DNA of 64,000 nt from Dasypus novemcinctus (GCF_030445035.2 NC_080683.1:118591225-118655224), one strand, 5' to 3'; numbered from the stretch's first letter, positions 21,906 through 33,862 are shown. Numbers and translations are program-made. Notes: a model not told the origin generated them from the sequence alone.

Positions 21906-21979
21906 CCCGTGGGTCTTTGAGGCCTGAATACCCAAAATAACACTGTTTGATACAACTAATTTCTTTCAAAAACAGAAAG

Positions 21980-22065
21980 GGGAATGGGTGTAGCTCAGTG
22001 GTTGAGCACCTGCTTCCCATGTACAAGATCCTGGATTCAATCCTAAAATAAAATAAAAATAAACC
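21980..22065 (+). mobile_element. Short DAS-type monomeric tRNA SINE
   Basis: GGTGTAGCTCAGTGGTTGAG is an A box, CTTCCCATGTACAAGATCC follows, and GGATTCAATCC is a B box. An A-rich tail comes directly after, with no long body: the monomeric form of the family. Confidence 0.75.
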
Positions 22066-23866
22066 AACACGAACAAAATAGAAAGATTGTGTTTCTAACG
22101 TACAGGAAATTATGGAGACTGTTATAAGGAACCGTGTTTGAATCCCTGAAATTTAACAAATGTTCTCATTTTGACATTCACTTCCGTTCTCTCTCAGGTG
22201 ACTTCTTTTGGTCGTGGTGCCTCGGGGGGCCCTGTGGGCGCCGCCCTGCCCCTTACCCCCTGGCTTTTCTCTCGTTGTCCCTGAGCCTCGCTGGCTGTAG
22301 GTGATGGGCGTGCTGGAGGGTGAGCCCTTGCTGGGCCGACAGCCTCACGGCCACCCCCATTTCTGCAGAACAGATACCAGGGGGCTCTAGTGGTCCAAGA
22401 ACAAGGCAGATCTGATGCCCAGGAGAGGTCCTCTGCGGAGCAGGTGACGGCTCCTGACACCTTCACTGGAGGACGGGCCAGGAGCACGGCTGCAGGACAG
22501 GTGAGCGAGGGCGGCTCTGAAGCCTCTCTCGCACTCCCTGCATTTGCAGGATTTCGCCCCAGGAAGCGTCCTCACACGAGTGCTGGGCAAGAGGCACAAC
22601 GCAGGCTCTTCCATTCCTACGCTGAGAGGGCTCCTGTCTCTTCCACCTCCACCGCCCACAGGACGGCACGTACTTGGCAGGATGCAATTCGCACCCAGGG
22701 CCCTGGCTGCTAGGGTGTCTCGGAACGCTCATCACTGGATTCTAGACTTTCCAACGAGCGGGCGACGTGTAGCATCCACCACAAGGCTGGTGCAGGGACG
22801 CGCTTGCTAACAAAAAACAAAAAAAAAAGAAAAAAATTTAAAACAGAAAACCAAAACCAAACAAATCAAGCATGCACTCGCTTTCACTCGGGAGCTCAGG
22901 GCACCGGGACGCCCACTTGGAGGCCTGGTGCCCAACAACGTGGGGGCCGGTGGGGCCCGTTCCAGAGCCGCTCGCTGCCCTCTGGGGGCCCGAGTGCAGC
23001 AGCAGCTGCACTGGCCAGGCCCCCTCCCACAGGCCGGCGCTGTGGACGGGAGACGGTCACTCCACCGTCAATCTAGGGACAAGCGCTGGCTCCCCGGGCC
23101 CACCCCAGGCTGCGCCTGAGTCTCCTGCGTCCTCCCAGGTAGAGGCGAGCCGAGCCGCGGAGCCGCCGTGTTCTGGTGGCGTGGCCGCAGTTAGCGATGA
23201 TCCGCGCATGTAACAGACGCCGTGTCACCCGCCCTGCAGCCCCCGCCACAGCGAAGGGGGGGAAGTGGTTGCCGTGGCTCACTCTGAAGTGGCAAGCCAC
23301 CCAGCGGTAATCTGGCAGGCCAAAAAATGAGAAAAGTTCACTCAACATCCTGGCCAACAAGTAGTATGAATGACCTGGCTCGTTTGCTGTGTGGGCCTCC
23401 AGGCTCACACTTAAATCATTGAAATACACCTGCTGGTTCCTAATGTCTTAGGGAATGTTTTTGTAACCTTGTGTAACTAAATAAACGGTGTTATATATTT
23501 GAAAATGCCGGCATATTGTTAAGCGCTGCATAAGTTTTTAAGTGTCTTGACAGCAGAACGAGGGTTTCTTCCCATAAAGGAGAAATGGGAGGACGCTGAG
23601 GTGGTGTTTGGGCCTCTAGTTCACACACGCACGTGTGCACATGCACATTTGTATCTTTTACTAGTTTGGGGGAGGTGATGTCACTTGATAGATGAGCTCT
23701 TAACTCCAGCTCCCAGCCCCCCTGAGGCTGGGGCTCCACTCCAGCTGGCCCACTGGCCTGAGCTCCAGCGGCCTCTGAGGTCCTGGGCTACACAAGGTCA
23801 TGTCTAGCACAGGCGAATTCTCATTAAACGATCCCAATTCTTTTTATTCTTAAGGAACGATTAGAA
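22066..23866. other. Unique sequence, GC-rich centre
   Basis: No gene or repeat recognised. 22200-23250 is GC-rich with scattered CpG and chance frames. A possible polyadenylation signal AATAAA occurs at about 23481 on the plus strand after T/G-rich sequence, but no transcript can be inferred. Confidence 0.35.
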
Positions 23867-23882
23867 ACCACATGGTGAAATT

Positions 23883-24299
23883 ATTTTTTTAAAGATTTAT
23901 TTATTTTTATTTATTTCTCTCCCTTTCCCCACCCCAGTTGTCTGTTCTCTTTGTCTATTTGCTGCATCTTCTTTGTCTGCTTCTCTCCTTATCAGCGGCA
24001 CGGGAATCTGTGTGTCTTTTGTTGCATCATCTTGTTGTGTCAGCTCTCCGTGTGTGGGGCGCCATTCCTGGGCAGGTTGCACTTTCTTTTGCGCTGGGCG
24101 GCTCTCCTTACGGGGCGCACTCCTTGCGCATGGGGCTCCCCTACGCGGGGGACACCCCTGCGTGGCAGGGCACTCCTTGCGCGCATCAGCACTGCGCATG
24201 AGCCAGCTCCACATTGGTCAAGGAGGCCCGGGGTTTGAACAGCGGACCTCCCTTGTGATAGGCAGACGCCCTAACCACTGGGCCAAGTCCGCTGCCGAC
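23883..24299 (-). mobile_element. DAS-type tRNA SINE (long form)
   Basis: On the minus strand it starts with the SINE head (TTGGCCCAGTGGTTAGG, GGTCCGCTGTTCAAA) and ends with an A-rich tail at 23883-23910. A perfect 13-bp duplication ACATGGTGAAATT lies at 23870-23882 and 24300-24312. It is close in sequence to the copies at 8491 and 45915. Confidence 0.95.
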
Positions 24300-24312
24300 A
24301 CATGGTGAAATT

Positions 24313-25190
24313 TTAATGCTCTGGAATTGTGATTAAATTTTTAAAGAGTTCCCTTTTGGGGGGAAGGCTGTTAATCATAAACAAAAACCAATATGCTGTT
24401 ATCAGGGCACTTATTTAGAAGTCTCATGGAAATAATACTATCTCATGAAATAAGAACAGAAAAATGATGGTTACTATCCACCCCAAATTTCAAACCTGTA
24501 TTTTTTGGTTAACTTAAATGCTTAAAAAATAGTTTAATATGGTACACTGTACCCATATTAAACATAAATGTAAAAAGGACACAAAATAGTTTAGACAACT
24601 TTGTGATAAAAATATACAACCTATGTGCAAGAGGACAAACCATGAAAAAGTAAAAGGATTTTTACCTACTGAAAAGGGTTTTCTGCAGGAAAAGCAGCTG
24701 ACAGCTGGTTGTAAGATTTGCATATTAAGTTCAGATTTTTTGGTCCCTTATCCTGAAGTGGTGGAAAGAGGGACCTTTCAAAGGGGTCCAGGAAGCAATG
24801 ACAGAGAAAGTCATCTCTACTCCCAAGGACCCAAAACCAGACAGACAGTAGAAACAACTCTTTCCAGAATGGGGTGAAGAGAAACGAAAGAAGCAGGAGG
24901 CCCACGGGATCCCTGCGGGCTGAGAAGCAGAGTGACCCCCCCCCCCCCCCCCCCCCGACAGGCCTGGATGAGGTCAGAGCCCAGCTAGGCTGGTGGTCAG
25001 AGTGGACCAGGAGCCAGCAAGAGGCACCTGACCTTGCGGGCCTGGAGCCAAGCAGTTGGTCTCCAGGGCCTGGTGGCCGGCGAGGACTCCCAGCTTGGAG
25101 AAGGGGCACAAAGGACAGAGAGGCCCAGGCCACCCCAGGACTGGCAGAGAGAAGCGCCTCATGTCCCGGGAGGGGCATAGCCCTGCGGTG
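24313..25190. other. Unique sequence with a poly-C run
   Basis: AT-rich to about 24760, then GC-rich. A run of about 21 C lies at 24937-24957. The 261-codon minus-strand frame at 24666-25451 crosses this run, has low-complexity Gly there and matches no family I know. I regard it as chance. Confidence 0.45.
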
Positions 25191-25915
25191 AGCGAAGGAA
25201 AACGCCAGCGGTGGCCGAGACACATGTCGAAGCACCGCAGTCTCCACCGTCACCCAAGGAGAAGCGACAAGCCTCGGGGAATTGGGGAGACTCCGGGGGG
25301 GTGAGAGTCCCCCGATGAGGTGGGGGCCCGGGGCCGGGCAGAGGACCGCGTGGCGGACGCCGTCCCCGTGCTCCAAGTGCCTGCCGGTCCTCTGAGACGT
25401 CTGCGGGGCCGCGTGCGACCCCTGTGCTCCTGCTCTAAGGGCGGCACCCACGGGCCCAAGGCTGGGGTTAGGCCGCGCTGCAGGTCATCTCTTCCTGTGC
25501 CCAGTTCCTGAGGCAGTGACCTCGACCCCAGGTCGCTCACGAGGGAACGGAATGAATCAACGGCTGGACGCAGAGGACCTCGGCAGCGACCGGCCGCGGG
25601 AAGAGCGCCTGCCAGCCCAGCCTGGGTCCCCCGATGCCAGCCGAGGGCGGGGGGAGCGCGGCCCTTCCCGGCGCAGCCTTCTTCCTCCTGTGAGGGGCGA
25701 GGGGTGAGCCGAGCCGGCCGGCCCTTGTGAGGCCGAACAACCTTGCACCTAAGGGGTCTTTGGGGGGTGGTAGGTGCTCCGTCGCTGTGAGCTGCTCTCC
25801 TCTCACACCTGACACCCCGACAGGTAGGACCCCCGCGCCAGGGGGACCTTCCAACCCCAGGCTTTGGAAGGGGGCGTGAAGGCGGGTGGGGTCGGCGCTG
25901 CCTGGCTTAGCGCCG
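25190..25915. promoter_or_regulatory. CpG-rich stretch, possible orphan CpG island
   Basis: Dense CpG (for example GACCGCGTGGCGGACGCCG and GCGACCGGCCGCGGG) over about 700 bp, 35 kb upstream of HECA, with no recognisable exon. Orphan islands often mark enhancers or unannotated promoters. GC-rich unmethylated-type composition alone does not prove function. Confidence 0.4.
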
Positions 25916-26060
25916 GCCTCTGGTTCTGTGGCCTTGGCACACTTCTCACCCTCTCTGTGCCTCAGACAGGCGATCTATAAATGAAGACGGTGATACCCGC
26001 TGGTGGGGTTGCTGGGCGTGAAGTAAGGAAGCTGCGGCAGGCCCCGTGGGTGCTCTGAGA
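25915..26060 (+). repeat. MIR SINE fragment
   Basis: CTGGTTCTGTGGCCTTGGCAC, CACCCTCTCTGTGCCTCAG, GTGATACCCGCTGGTGGGG and GGGTGCTCTGAG follow MIR (ctgtgtgaccttgggcaag...ctctctgtgcctcag...). Confidence 0.55.
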
Positions 26061-28014
26061 AGGGCCCCTTCGTGGGGTGAAGCCATGGAGAGCAGGTCTG
26101 GGGACGTCGGGACCTGTCCTAGTGGTCCCTGGGTTGTACGGCCGGGGGTGGGAGCCGACAGCGAGGCCCCCGCCCGTCCCTGGTTGTAAGTGGTCTCGGC
26201 GGCCTTCCGGGGAGAGGCGCAGAGCCGGGAGCGGCTGCTCCTGCCCAGCAGCACGTCTCAGCCTGGTGCAGCCAGCCTCCTTGGCGGGCCGACCCCCGGC
26301 CCATCCTCGGGTGGGGGGCCTGTACTTAGAACTGGAGGCCGTGCTCGTTTTCTGGTTCATTTTCTCATTCTCCCACTAAAATGTGAGGCCCCAGGAAGGA
26401 GGGACAGAGCAGACATAGCAAGGCCGATGCTGCTTGCCGAGAGCGAAGCCGGGCATTCCTTTGCTGTCACACTGGGTGATTGCTGAGAGCTTTACCCAAG
26501 ACTTGCATCAGTCAGGTGTCTTCTGGAGGAAAGCGACAGGAGCCCAAAATGAAACAGTTGAAGGAAAAAGGAAACTCCTTGGGCATATAACCAAGAAACC
26601 CGCAGGTTAGCCTCAAACAAGACAACCCTCCTGCGCGTCTGCTTCCCTCCGTGCGGGTGGCAGAGGCCTGAGAGAGGGATCTGCACGCAGCCATGTACTG
26701 GGGCGTGTTCTTGGTATCACCGTCCCTGGGGGGGGAGTGAAGGAGTTGGGCAGAGGGGCACAGCTGGTTTCCTGGGGAGCCCTGGGGAGCCTCAGGGTTG
26801 TTTTGCCTGGAGCGGGGCCGCCATTTCTGTGCCCTCACCCCATCGGCCATTGGCCACCTCTTTGGCTGGAGGCAAGTCATGAGGAACAGCTCAGCTGAGA
26901 GCGTCAGCTGCCAACGCGCCCAGCAGCGGGGGAAACCAGGGTCCCGGCCCTGCAGGGGGCATCTGGGCAGGGTGCTGTGTGCACCCAGCAGGGCTTACTT
27001 CAGTCTCAGGCAGGGTCTTTCCAAAGACCAAAGACCAAAGGTGGCCCCGGACAGCCAGGCTTCGATCGCTCCAGCTCAAGTCCTGGGGGGCCGGTCTGGC
27101 TGGCTTGGTGTCACTCGCGTGGCTGCCCTGAACCAGTCAGGAAGCCAGGGAACTGCTCTGCTCTGATTTGTTCAGGCTGGGTTACATACTCACTCCTGCA
27201 AGCAGAGCTTCAAGTCGGGGGGAGGATTCAGCTCAAGAAGAAAACGCGATGGATGCCCACCAGGCACAGGTAGCTGCTGCCTTCCAAGCTAGAGGGCCAC
27301 TGCAGACGTGAGGCTCTAGTGGCGAGTCGGCAACAGGGGATTCGGTTTATAATTTTGACCGTTCAGCCCTTGGTGGACTGAAACATTAAATGGCTCAAAG
27401 TCTATTTTTTCCCCTCTTGCCCTTCTCATCTCAGCAGCAGTGAAGCCAAACCCTACTTCCCTACAACATTCGCTGTATGTAACTGTATATGACCAAGTAA
27501 CTTCTCTCCAACGCATCTAGAAGGACGCTACCAATTATCTGAGGGTAATTGCGAGAAGAGTCATTTCAGTCATTTCGTGCAGGGCTTAATCCTCTCCCAG
27601 AACCCCTGTTGAGAAAGGCCACTGGGTCTAAGTTTGTTATTAGGGTCTTGAGCAGAACAGAAGGGCCAGGTGAGACATCTATACTTGGATGGACATGGGA
27701 GCCCATTTAGGCACAAGGCGATTGTCTTGGCCCCAGGAGCCAACGTCACTGATACGAAGCAGAGCGGGAGGTCCCCGCTGCTCTCCTGCCTTGTGGCGCC
27801 ACGGCCCCTGTCTCCCACCACGAGTGGCTGTCCTGATGACTCAGGCTATGTCTGCTCAGAGAGGGCCAGGATCCGGTTGGGGCAAAAGTGAACAGCATTT
27901 TCAAGACCGTGGTTCTCCTCTCTTTCCTGAGTAGGTCATTTTGGTAGGATCAAACCAAGAGCGGAAAATGCACAAGCTAAAACTTTGACCATCCTGGACA
28001 GAGGAGTTCTCCTA
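26061..28014. other. Unique GC-rich to mixed sequence
   Basis: Several chance frames of 100-130 codons on both strands, none recognisable. No repeat identified with confidence. Confidence 0.4.
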
Positions 28015-28029
28015 CTTATATTGGTTTAG

Positions 28030-28412
28030 AGATTTATTTCATGTATTTCTCTCCCCTTTCCCTCCCGTTGTCTGTTCTCTGTGTCCATTTGCTGTGTGTT
28101 TTTCTGCGTCTACTTGCATCAGGAGGCACTGGGAAACAGCGTCTCTTTTTTGTTGCGTCATCTTGCTGAGTCAGCTCTCCGTGTGTGTGACGCCATTTCT
28201 GGGTGGGCTGTGCTCCTTTCACATGGGGTGGCTCCCTTTGTGGGGCACACTCCTTGCGCATGGGGCACCCCTGTGTGGCACAGCACTCCTTGCACATGGC
28301 AGCTCTGCTCATGGGCCAGCTCACCACATGGGTCAGGAGGTCCTGGGGATCGAACCCTGGACCCTCCATATGGCAGACGGATGCTCTATCAGTTGAACCA
28401 CGTCTGCCTCCC
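28030..28412 (-). mobile_element. DAS-type tRNA SINE (long form)
   Basis: The minus-strand head (GGTTCAACTGATAGAGCATC, GCCATATGGAGGGTCC, GGGTTCGATCCCC) is at the right end and the A/T-rich tail at the left. A duplication CTTATATTGGTTTAG of 15 bp flanks it at 28015-28029 and 28413-28427. The head matches the variant at 3165 and 56754. Confidence 0.93.
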
Positions 28413-28619
28413 CTTATATTGGTTTAGGAACCGAAATTTGAATGTCAATGTAAGGACCAGAGGTACCCTTGGCTATCTCTTTTGTATATTTATCTGTCAT
28501 TTTATAAGTGGTGAACTTCTTGGCAGCATCTTATAAACCCCAGGAATTGATGGGTATCCTCTATTGTCCTGAGACCTGGGATTTCGACATGTTTTCTGGT
28601 ATTACAAAATACATTTTTA

Positions 28620-29110
28620 AAAACATCTTTGAGTTTATAGAGTTTCATATCTAGTTCTTCTTACTTAGCCTCAAACTTTTTTCATTATTTACATCTCTTT
28701 ATAAGCATCATTTTTAATGGTTAAATAGCATGCATTCTATGACTATATCAGAAGTTACTTAAAATTATTTCTCTACAATTGGATCTTTAGGTTATTTTCA
28801 ACTTCTCATACTTATGAAGAAATAATACTTGAATAATTTTTGTTCATAAACTGGTTTGTGTTTTAAATTATTTTCTTAGGAGAGATTCCTGCCAGTAAAT
28901 TACCAAATCATAGAGCAGGAACATTTTTGTCCTCATTACTTTTAAAAAATTACAAATGTAAGAATTGCTTATTATAAAATATTCACGACACACAGGAGAT
29001 TTAAGAAGTAATTAGTAGATATAGCCTCCTTCTCAAACAAACAAAACCATCACCTTCTGCAATCATCTGGACCTTTCTTTCCCAATAATTATTCTTTTTT
29101 GTTGTGCTTC
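28620..29110 (-). mobile_element. AT-rich L1-like 3' fragment
   Basis: ATGGTTAAATAGCATGCATTC, CAATTGGATCTTTAGGTTATTTTCAAC and TTATGAAGAAATAATACTTG resemble the antisense 3' region of old L1 (atggacatttaggttgtttcc..., tataaacaatgctg). Strongly diverged. Confidence 0.4.
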
Positions 29111-29127
29111 TTTTATTTTAGGACTTC

Positions 29128-29585
29128 TGTAGCAGTTTGACATAGTTACAAATTCCAAAAATAGATATTGGATTATGTTTGTAAACTGGTCTGAACCTGG
29201 GCGTGACTAAGTTATGATTAGGGCTTTGATTGGGCTACCTCATTAGGGCGTTGAGTCCCCACCCACCAAGGGTGGCAAGGCAAAGGACAGATTTGAGGGT
29301 TCTTGATGTTGGAGTTTGATGCTGAAGCCTTAGCTGGAGCCCCAGGAAGTCAGCTCACAGAGGAAAGAGAAGCAAGACCCTGGAAGGGAGGAACCCAGGA
29401 AGCCTGAACCCTCACAGACGTCGGCAGCCATCTTGCTCCAACACGGGAAAATAAACTTTGGTGAGGGAAGTAACTTGCCCTTTATGGCCTGGTATCTGTA
29501 AGCTCTTACCCCAAATAAATACCCTTTATAAAAACCAACCAAATTCTGGTATTTTGCATCAGCACCCCTTTGGCTGACTAACACA
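29128..29585 (+). mobile_element. Solo LTR (ERVL/MaLR-like), whole-looking, 458 bp
   Basis: It starts TGTAGCAGTTTGACATAG and ends TTTGGCTGACTAACACA, with a 5-bp flanking duplication ACTTC at 29123-29127 and 29586-29590. AATAAA signals near its 3' part set the orientation. TG...CA ends and a 5-bp duplication fit ERVL/MaLR-type LTRs. There is no internal region, so it is a solo LTR. Ends and duplication are still perfect, so it is younger than the MLT1-like relics nearby. Confidence 0.82.
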
Positions 29586-29898
29586 ACTTCTTTCTCAGTA
29601 ATTGCACTGAACTTTGTGATCACATTATCAACAATTATTTCAATGTACCTCTAAGTTTTACTAATTTCTTTGCACCCACTGTTTTACCTGGACTATCTCC
29701 TTGGTTTTCTGGGAATGCCTCCCCTCCACTCACCGAATCCACAAGGTCCCAGTGGGAGCAGCCATGTGCCTACGCATGATTTGCCCCTCTGGCTACTCAC
29801 ATTAGGCCATGAGCGTCATTTCCTGAGGAATCTGGAGTTGGAAGTAAGAGATTCAAGCCTCTGTTTGACTGTTGGCCTTCTCTCTTGAGTGGAAGGGT

Positions 29899-30347
29899 GT
29901 CTTAGTTTGCTACGGCTTTGTAACAAGCTACCGCAAACCAGGGGGCTTAAAACAACAGACATTTATTCTTTCAGTGCTGGAGAAAAATTGCGGTGCCAGC
30001 AAGGCCGTATTCCATCTGAAACCTGTAGGGGAGAACCCTTCCTGCCTCGCCTTGCTTCTGCGGCTCCTGGAAGTCCCCGGTGCTTCTTGGCTAGCAGATG
30101 CAGCCCTCCAGTCTCGACCTCCATCTTCACGCCGCCACCTTCCCAGGGAGTGTTTGTCTGCATCTGTGTCCAAATTCCCTCTTCTGCAGACACCACCACA
30201 TTGGATCAGAGCCCACCCTAACCGGGTTAGCCTCATGTTAGCTAGTTCCATTTTCAAAGATTCTATTTCCAAATAGAGTCACATTCATGGAACTAGAGTT
30301 TAGGACTTAAACATGACTTTTGGGGGAGCACCATTCGATCCACAATA
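29899..30347 (-). mobile_element. MLT1-type MaLR LTR relic
   Basis: In reverse it reads GTCTTAGTTTGCTACGGCTT, GGCTTAAAACAACAGACATTTATTC, GTGCCAGCAAGGCC, CATTGGATCAGAGCCCACCCTAA, AATAGAGTCACATTC and TTTTGGGGGAGCACCATTCG. The order is that of an inverted MLT1 LTR. Old, non-coding. Confidence 0.8.
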
Positions 30348-30684
30348 AGGGCTTATAAACTCATTCTCACCATGTAAAATGTATTCAGGCAAGCAAGATT
30401 TGTAATGCCTTGCCGAGCTCACAAGGAAGAATGGGAGATTCTGAAATGCTGGAAACCAAGAGTAGTCGATGCATAAGCTGAAACTATGCCAGCCCCAGGG
30501 AGGTATTATCAGATTCAGGATCAGCTTAACAACTTGAATTTTAATGTCTACTTTAGGACCAGAGACATTTTTGGCTATATATTTATACACTGATTTTTTG
30601 GTGATCTGTTCATTCTTGTGCCAAGGAAGTACAATTGGCTATATTTTAATCACTATAAAGTCTAGTTTCTGCCATATTACCATT

Positions 30685-31176
30685 TGTTGGGGATTGAATC
30701 ATGTCCCCATAAAGACATGTTCAAGTGCTCGTCTGCATTCCTGTGGGTGTGAGCCCTCTTGTAAATAGGACTTTTGAAGACGTTACTTTAGTTAAGGAGT
30801 GAACTCCTTTGTGAATCAGATCTTGAAAGACCTACATAGATGAGGCCAGATTGAATCAGGGTGACCCTTAATCCATATGACTTGGAGTCCTTATAAGCAA
30901 AGAAAATGCAGCTCCTATCAGTAAAACCCAGTGAAAGCCAGAAGTCAGAAGCAGCCAGGCATTGAGGGGATCACTGTGTGATGGAGAGAGATACCAGGGA
31001 ACCCAAGACCCACAGCAAGCCGGCACCAGCCTGCTAGAGACTCTGGGGGAAGGCACAGCCTGGCGATATCTTGATACTGGACTGGTAGGCTCTGAAACCA
31101 AGAGGCAATAGAGTGCTCTTGCTTCCACCAGCCCATTGCGTGATATTTGTCCTTGCAACCCTGGCAAACAAAGACA
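30685..31176 (+). mobile_element. MaLR-like LTR
   Basis: TGTTGGGGATTGAATCATGTCC opens it. Then come AGACATGTTCAAGTG, GGGTGACCCTTAATCC, GACTTGGAGTCCTTATAAGC and the end CCCTGGCAAACAAAGACA. It shares its outline with the pieces at 36425, 40836 and 48212. No 5-bp duplication seen. Confidence 0.7.
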
Positions 31177-31181
31177 CTGTT

Positions 31182-32040
31182 GATTTTCATTTTAAAAAGT
31201 TAATCTCACTTGTTTCTTTCTTCAGATGAAAATCAGAATTCTTTCAAGATCCACACCCAAATTCCATCGCAAGAATGATTGGGGGTGCGATAAACCTATA
31301 AATTAATTTGAAAAGGAAGTACGATCGTTGGGCTTCCCATCTATTTTTATGATGTGAACCTTCCAGTTATTATTTGTTTTATTTTTTGGAACCTCAGCTT
31401 AGGGAGTTGCATTAAGCATGCTGCTCATCGACTTAGGATCATTATTTTAGTATTTTTAAAATCTCTCTTCAACCCTGAGAAAGTCCCTCCATATTGTAGA
31501 AATAAACCTGGCCTATAGAGAAAAGCAAAAGAGGCCGTGGAGCACGCGGCCAGCCGAGCCCCTCGCGGGAACCCGCTCCTGGTTTCTGTCTATCACAAGG
31601 GCCCAGCCCCGCCTGGCTCAGGGATGCTGCTCTCGCACCTGTGAGGGGCCCCTGGGATGTTTTCAGGCTCACCTGACCCCAGGGCCCTCGGCTGCTTGTC
31701 CTGACAAGCGAGTAGCTCTGGGCGGCCTCCGACTTCGCGTCAGACAGGACCCGCCCGTGCCCTGAACTCACCTGCCTCTCCCCGGCTTCCCTTTGATCCC
31801 GAAACACAGGAAACGCCAGGGCCTGCTCGGACCACGTGTGATCGCCCTGCCCGGGGGTACGGAGCAGCCCCCCTCGCTGCGCGGTAGCGGGTCCAGCCGT
31901 GGCACGAGCTGCTGGGCAGACCGTGTTGGCACCCGGCCGTTCATACAGCCCCTTGGAAGGTGCCTCCGCGATATCGGGAAGTCCTGCTCTCTCCTGGTCT
32001 GGATCTTGAGATCTAGAAGTCTTGTCATCTGTTGACACTC
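31182..32040. other. Unique sequence, GC-rich from 31.5 kb
   Basis: The 189-codon minus-strand frame at 31469-32038 has no recognisable domain; CpG-rich composition explains its length. No other feature seen. Confidence 0.4.
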
Positions 32041-32345
32041 AGTGTCTTCCCTTCCTGGACCGCCGTCACCACGCATCACAAACTCGGTGGCTTCAAACCA
32101 CGGGAATCGTGGTCTCACAGGTGTGGGGGGCAGAAGTCTCACCTGTAGGAGGAAGCCCCCGGGTCTCGTCCTGGGTTCTGGTGGCCCCCGGCTTGTGGCA
32201 GGGTCACGCTAGTCTCTGCCAATCTCCCAGGGTCTGTGTCCAACTCCTGTCCTTCTTATGAGGATGCCGCTGGCACTGGATTAGGGGGACACGTCCCGAC
32301 ACGCAGCCCCACGGGACACCCGGGCTGGCGGTTAGCGCTGTCCTG
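32040..32345 (-). mobile_element. MLT1-type LTR relic
   Basis: In reverse it shows CACAAACTCGGTGGCTTCAAACC, GTGGTCTCACAGGTGTGG, GCAGAAGTC, GTCTGTGTCCAACTCCTG and TTCTTATGAGGATGCC. The pattern is MLT1-like, diverged and partly truncated. Confidence 0.6.
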
Positions 32346-32627
32346 GCCCTTCGCCTTTCCTTCTTCACCCCTTTCTGCAGGAGCACATGCTCTAACAAAA
32401 CAGGAGCACACACGCTTTCGCTTCAGGCTTTGGGTGAGGGGATTCGATCTAAGGCATGTTTTGTAAAGTCACTCTGCACCCTTCTAATAACTTGCCCTTT
32501 TGCCTAAGCTAGATCACATAAATTCCTGTTCCTTGCAAATAAAATACCAACACTCTCTCATAGTATTACTTGGTTTTAAGGTTTTTGGAGAAAAATCTTT
32601 AAGAATTTTTTTTCAAAAAGTGTATGC

Positions 32628-32882
32628 GGGAACAGATGTGGCTCGAGCAGACGTGGCTCAAATGCTTGCGCTCCCACCTCCCACATGGGAGGTCCTCGGG
32701 TCAATCCTTGGTGCCTCCTAAAAACAAAAACAAACAAACAAGCAAATGAAAGATAAAACCAACTCAGGTGAGCCAATGTGGCTCAGTGGTTAGCGCCGGC
32801 TTCCCACATACGAGGTCCTAGTGTCAATCCCCGGCCCTGGTACCTCAAAAAACAAAACAAAACAAAATGAGAAACCCCACAG
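32628..32882 (+). mobile_element. Dimeric DAS-type tRNA SINE
   Basis: Two tRNA-like monomers in tandem. The first has GTGGCTCAAATGCTTGCG and GGTCCTCGGGTCAATCC, an A-rich CAAAC linker follows, and the second has GTGGCTCAGTGGTTAGCG and GTGTCAATCCCC, then CAAAA-rich sequence. An 11-bp duplication AAAGTGTATGC lies at 32617-32627 and 32883-32893. Confidence 0.9.
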
Positions 32883-32893
32883 AAAGTGTATGC

Positions 32894-33384
32894 AGTAGGG
32901 AGACTTCCTCATCCCATGCTTGCCCTTTAAACTCTATATTTTGAGTGAGGATGGAGCAATGGGCTGAGACAGAACTACATTGTGGCCACAACATTATCTT
33001 TAGAGGCTTAGGGAAACTGGTGTATCATTTCCAGCACCCTGTCCAGCACGAGATAGGTCTGCTGCTGGCATGAGCCTCATTCTGCTGTGCTCACTGTGCC
33101 CTCTGAGCAGGGGTCATGAGTAGAATAGATCTGCTGGGGTGGCAGGCCTGGGGACAGTAAAACGAGGAGGAAGGAGGACTGACCCGGGAAGGACCAGGAC
33201 ATGGTACAAAGTCTTGGCCAGCCCACCAGGGAGCTCCAAAGCAGACGTGGCCTGTTAGTGGAGTTCCAAGTTGTGCAGAACAGCCAGCTCTGGTGTCCCT
33301 GCCAGGCTCAGTCGATGCCTGGGATTGCAGAAGAGAATCTGGGGTTGCTCAGGTAGCGGCTGAGCTGGGGGCTGCCAGTTGACT
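32894..33384. other. Unique sequence
   Basis: Nothing recognised. Confidence 0.4.
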
Positions 33385-33394
33385 GCCTTGTTTT

Positions 33395-33405
33395 TTAAAA
33401 AAGAT

Positions 33406-33460
<55 letters not shown>

Positions 33461-33852
33461 TGCCCCTCCCCTGTTGTTTGCACTCGCTGTCTGCTCTCTG
33501 TGTCCATTTGCTGCGTGTTCTTCTGTGTCTGCTTGTCTTCTCTTTAAGTGGCACCGGGAACCCATCCTGGGACCTTCCGGAGTGGGAGAGAGGAGCTCAA
33601 TCTCTTGCGTCACCTCAGCTGCCTGGTCTGCTGTGTCTCTCATTGTCTCTCTTCTGTGCCTCTTTTTGTCGTGTCATCTTGCTGCGCCAGATCTCCACTT
33701 GGGCCAGCTTGCTTCGCTGGCCGGCACACCTGCGGGGGCCGGCACTCCTACACAGGCCAGCAAGCTGCGTGGGTCAGCTCTCCGCTGGAGTGACTGCCCT
33801 CTTGAAAGAAAGTGTGAGCAGCTCCCGCCCTTGCTGCCCCACAGGCTGAGGG
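33395..33852 (-). mobile_element. Diverged long DAS-type SINE with TTTA microsatellite tail
   Basis: On the minus strand, body motifs of the family are present (CAAGATGACACGAC, CAAATGGACACAGAGAGCAG) but the middle differs from the common form (GGGAACCCATCCTGGGACC on the plus strand). The tail has become a pure (TTTA)n array at about 33405-33460. The duplication GCCTTGTTTT against GCTTTGTTTT lies at 33385-33394 and 33853-33862. Confidence 0.7.
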
Positions 33853-33862
33853 GCTTTGTTTT

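Noticed and set aside
24666-25451. 261-codon minus-strand frame
   Set aside because: Crosses a poly-C run, has no recognisable domain, and lies in GC-rich sequence.
31469-32038. 189-codon minus-strand frame
   Set aside because: CpG-rich composition and no similarity to a family I know.
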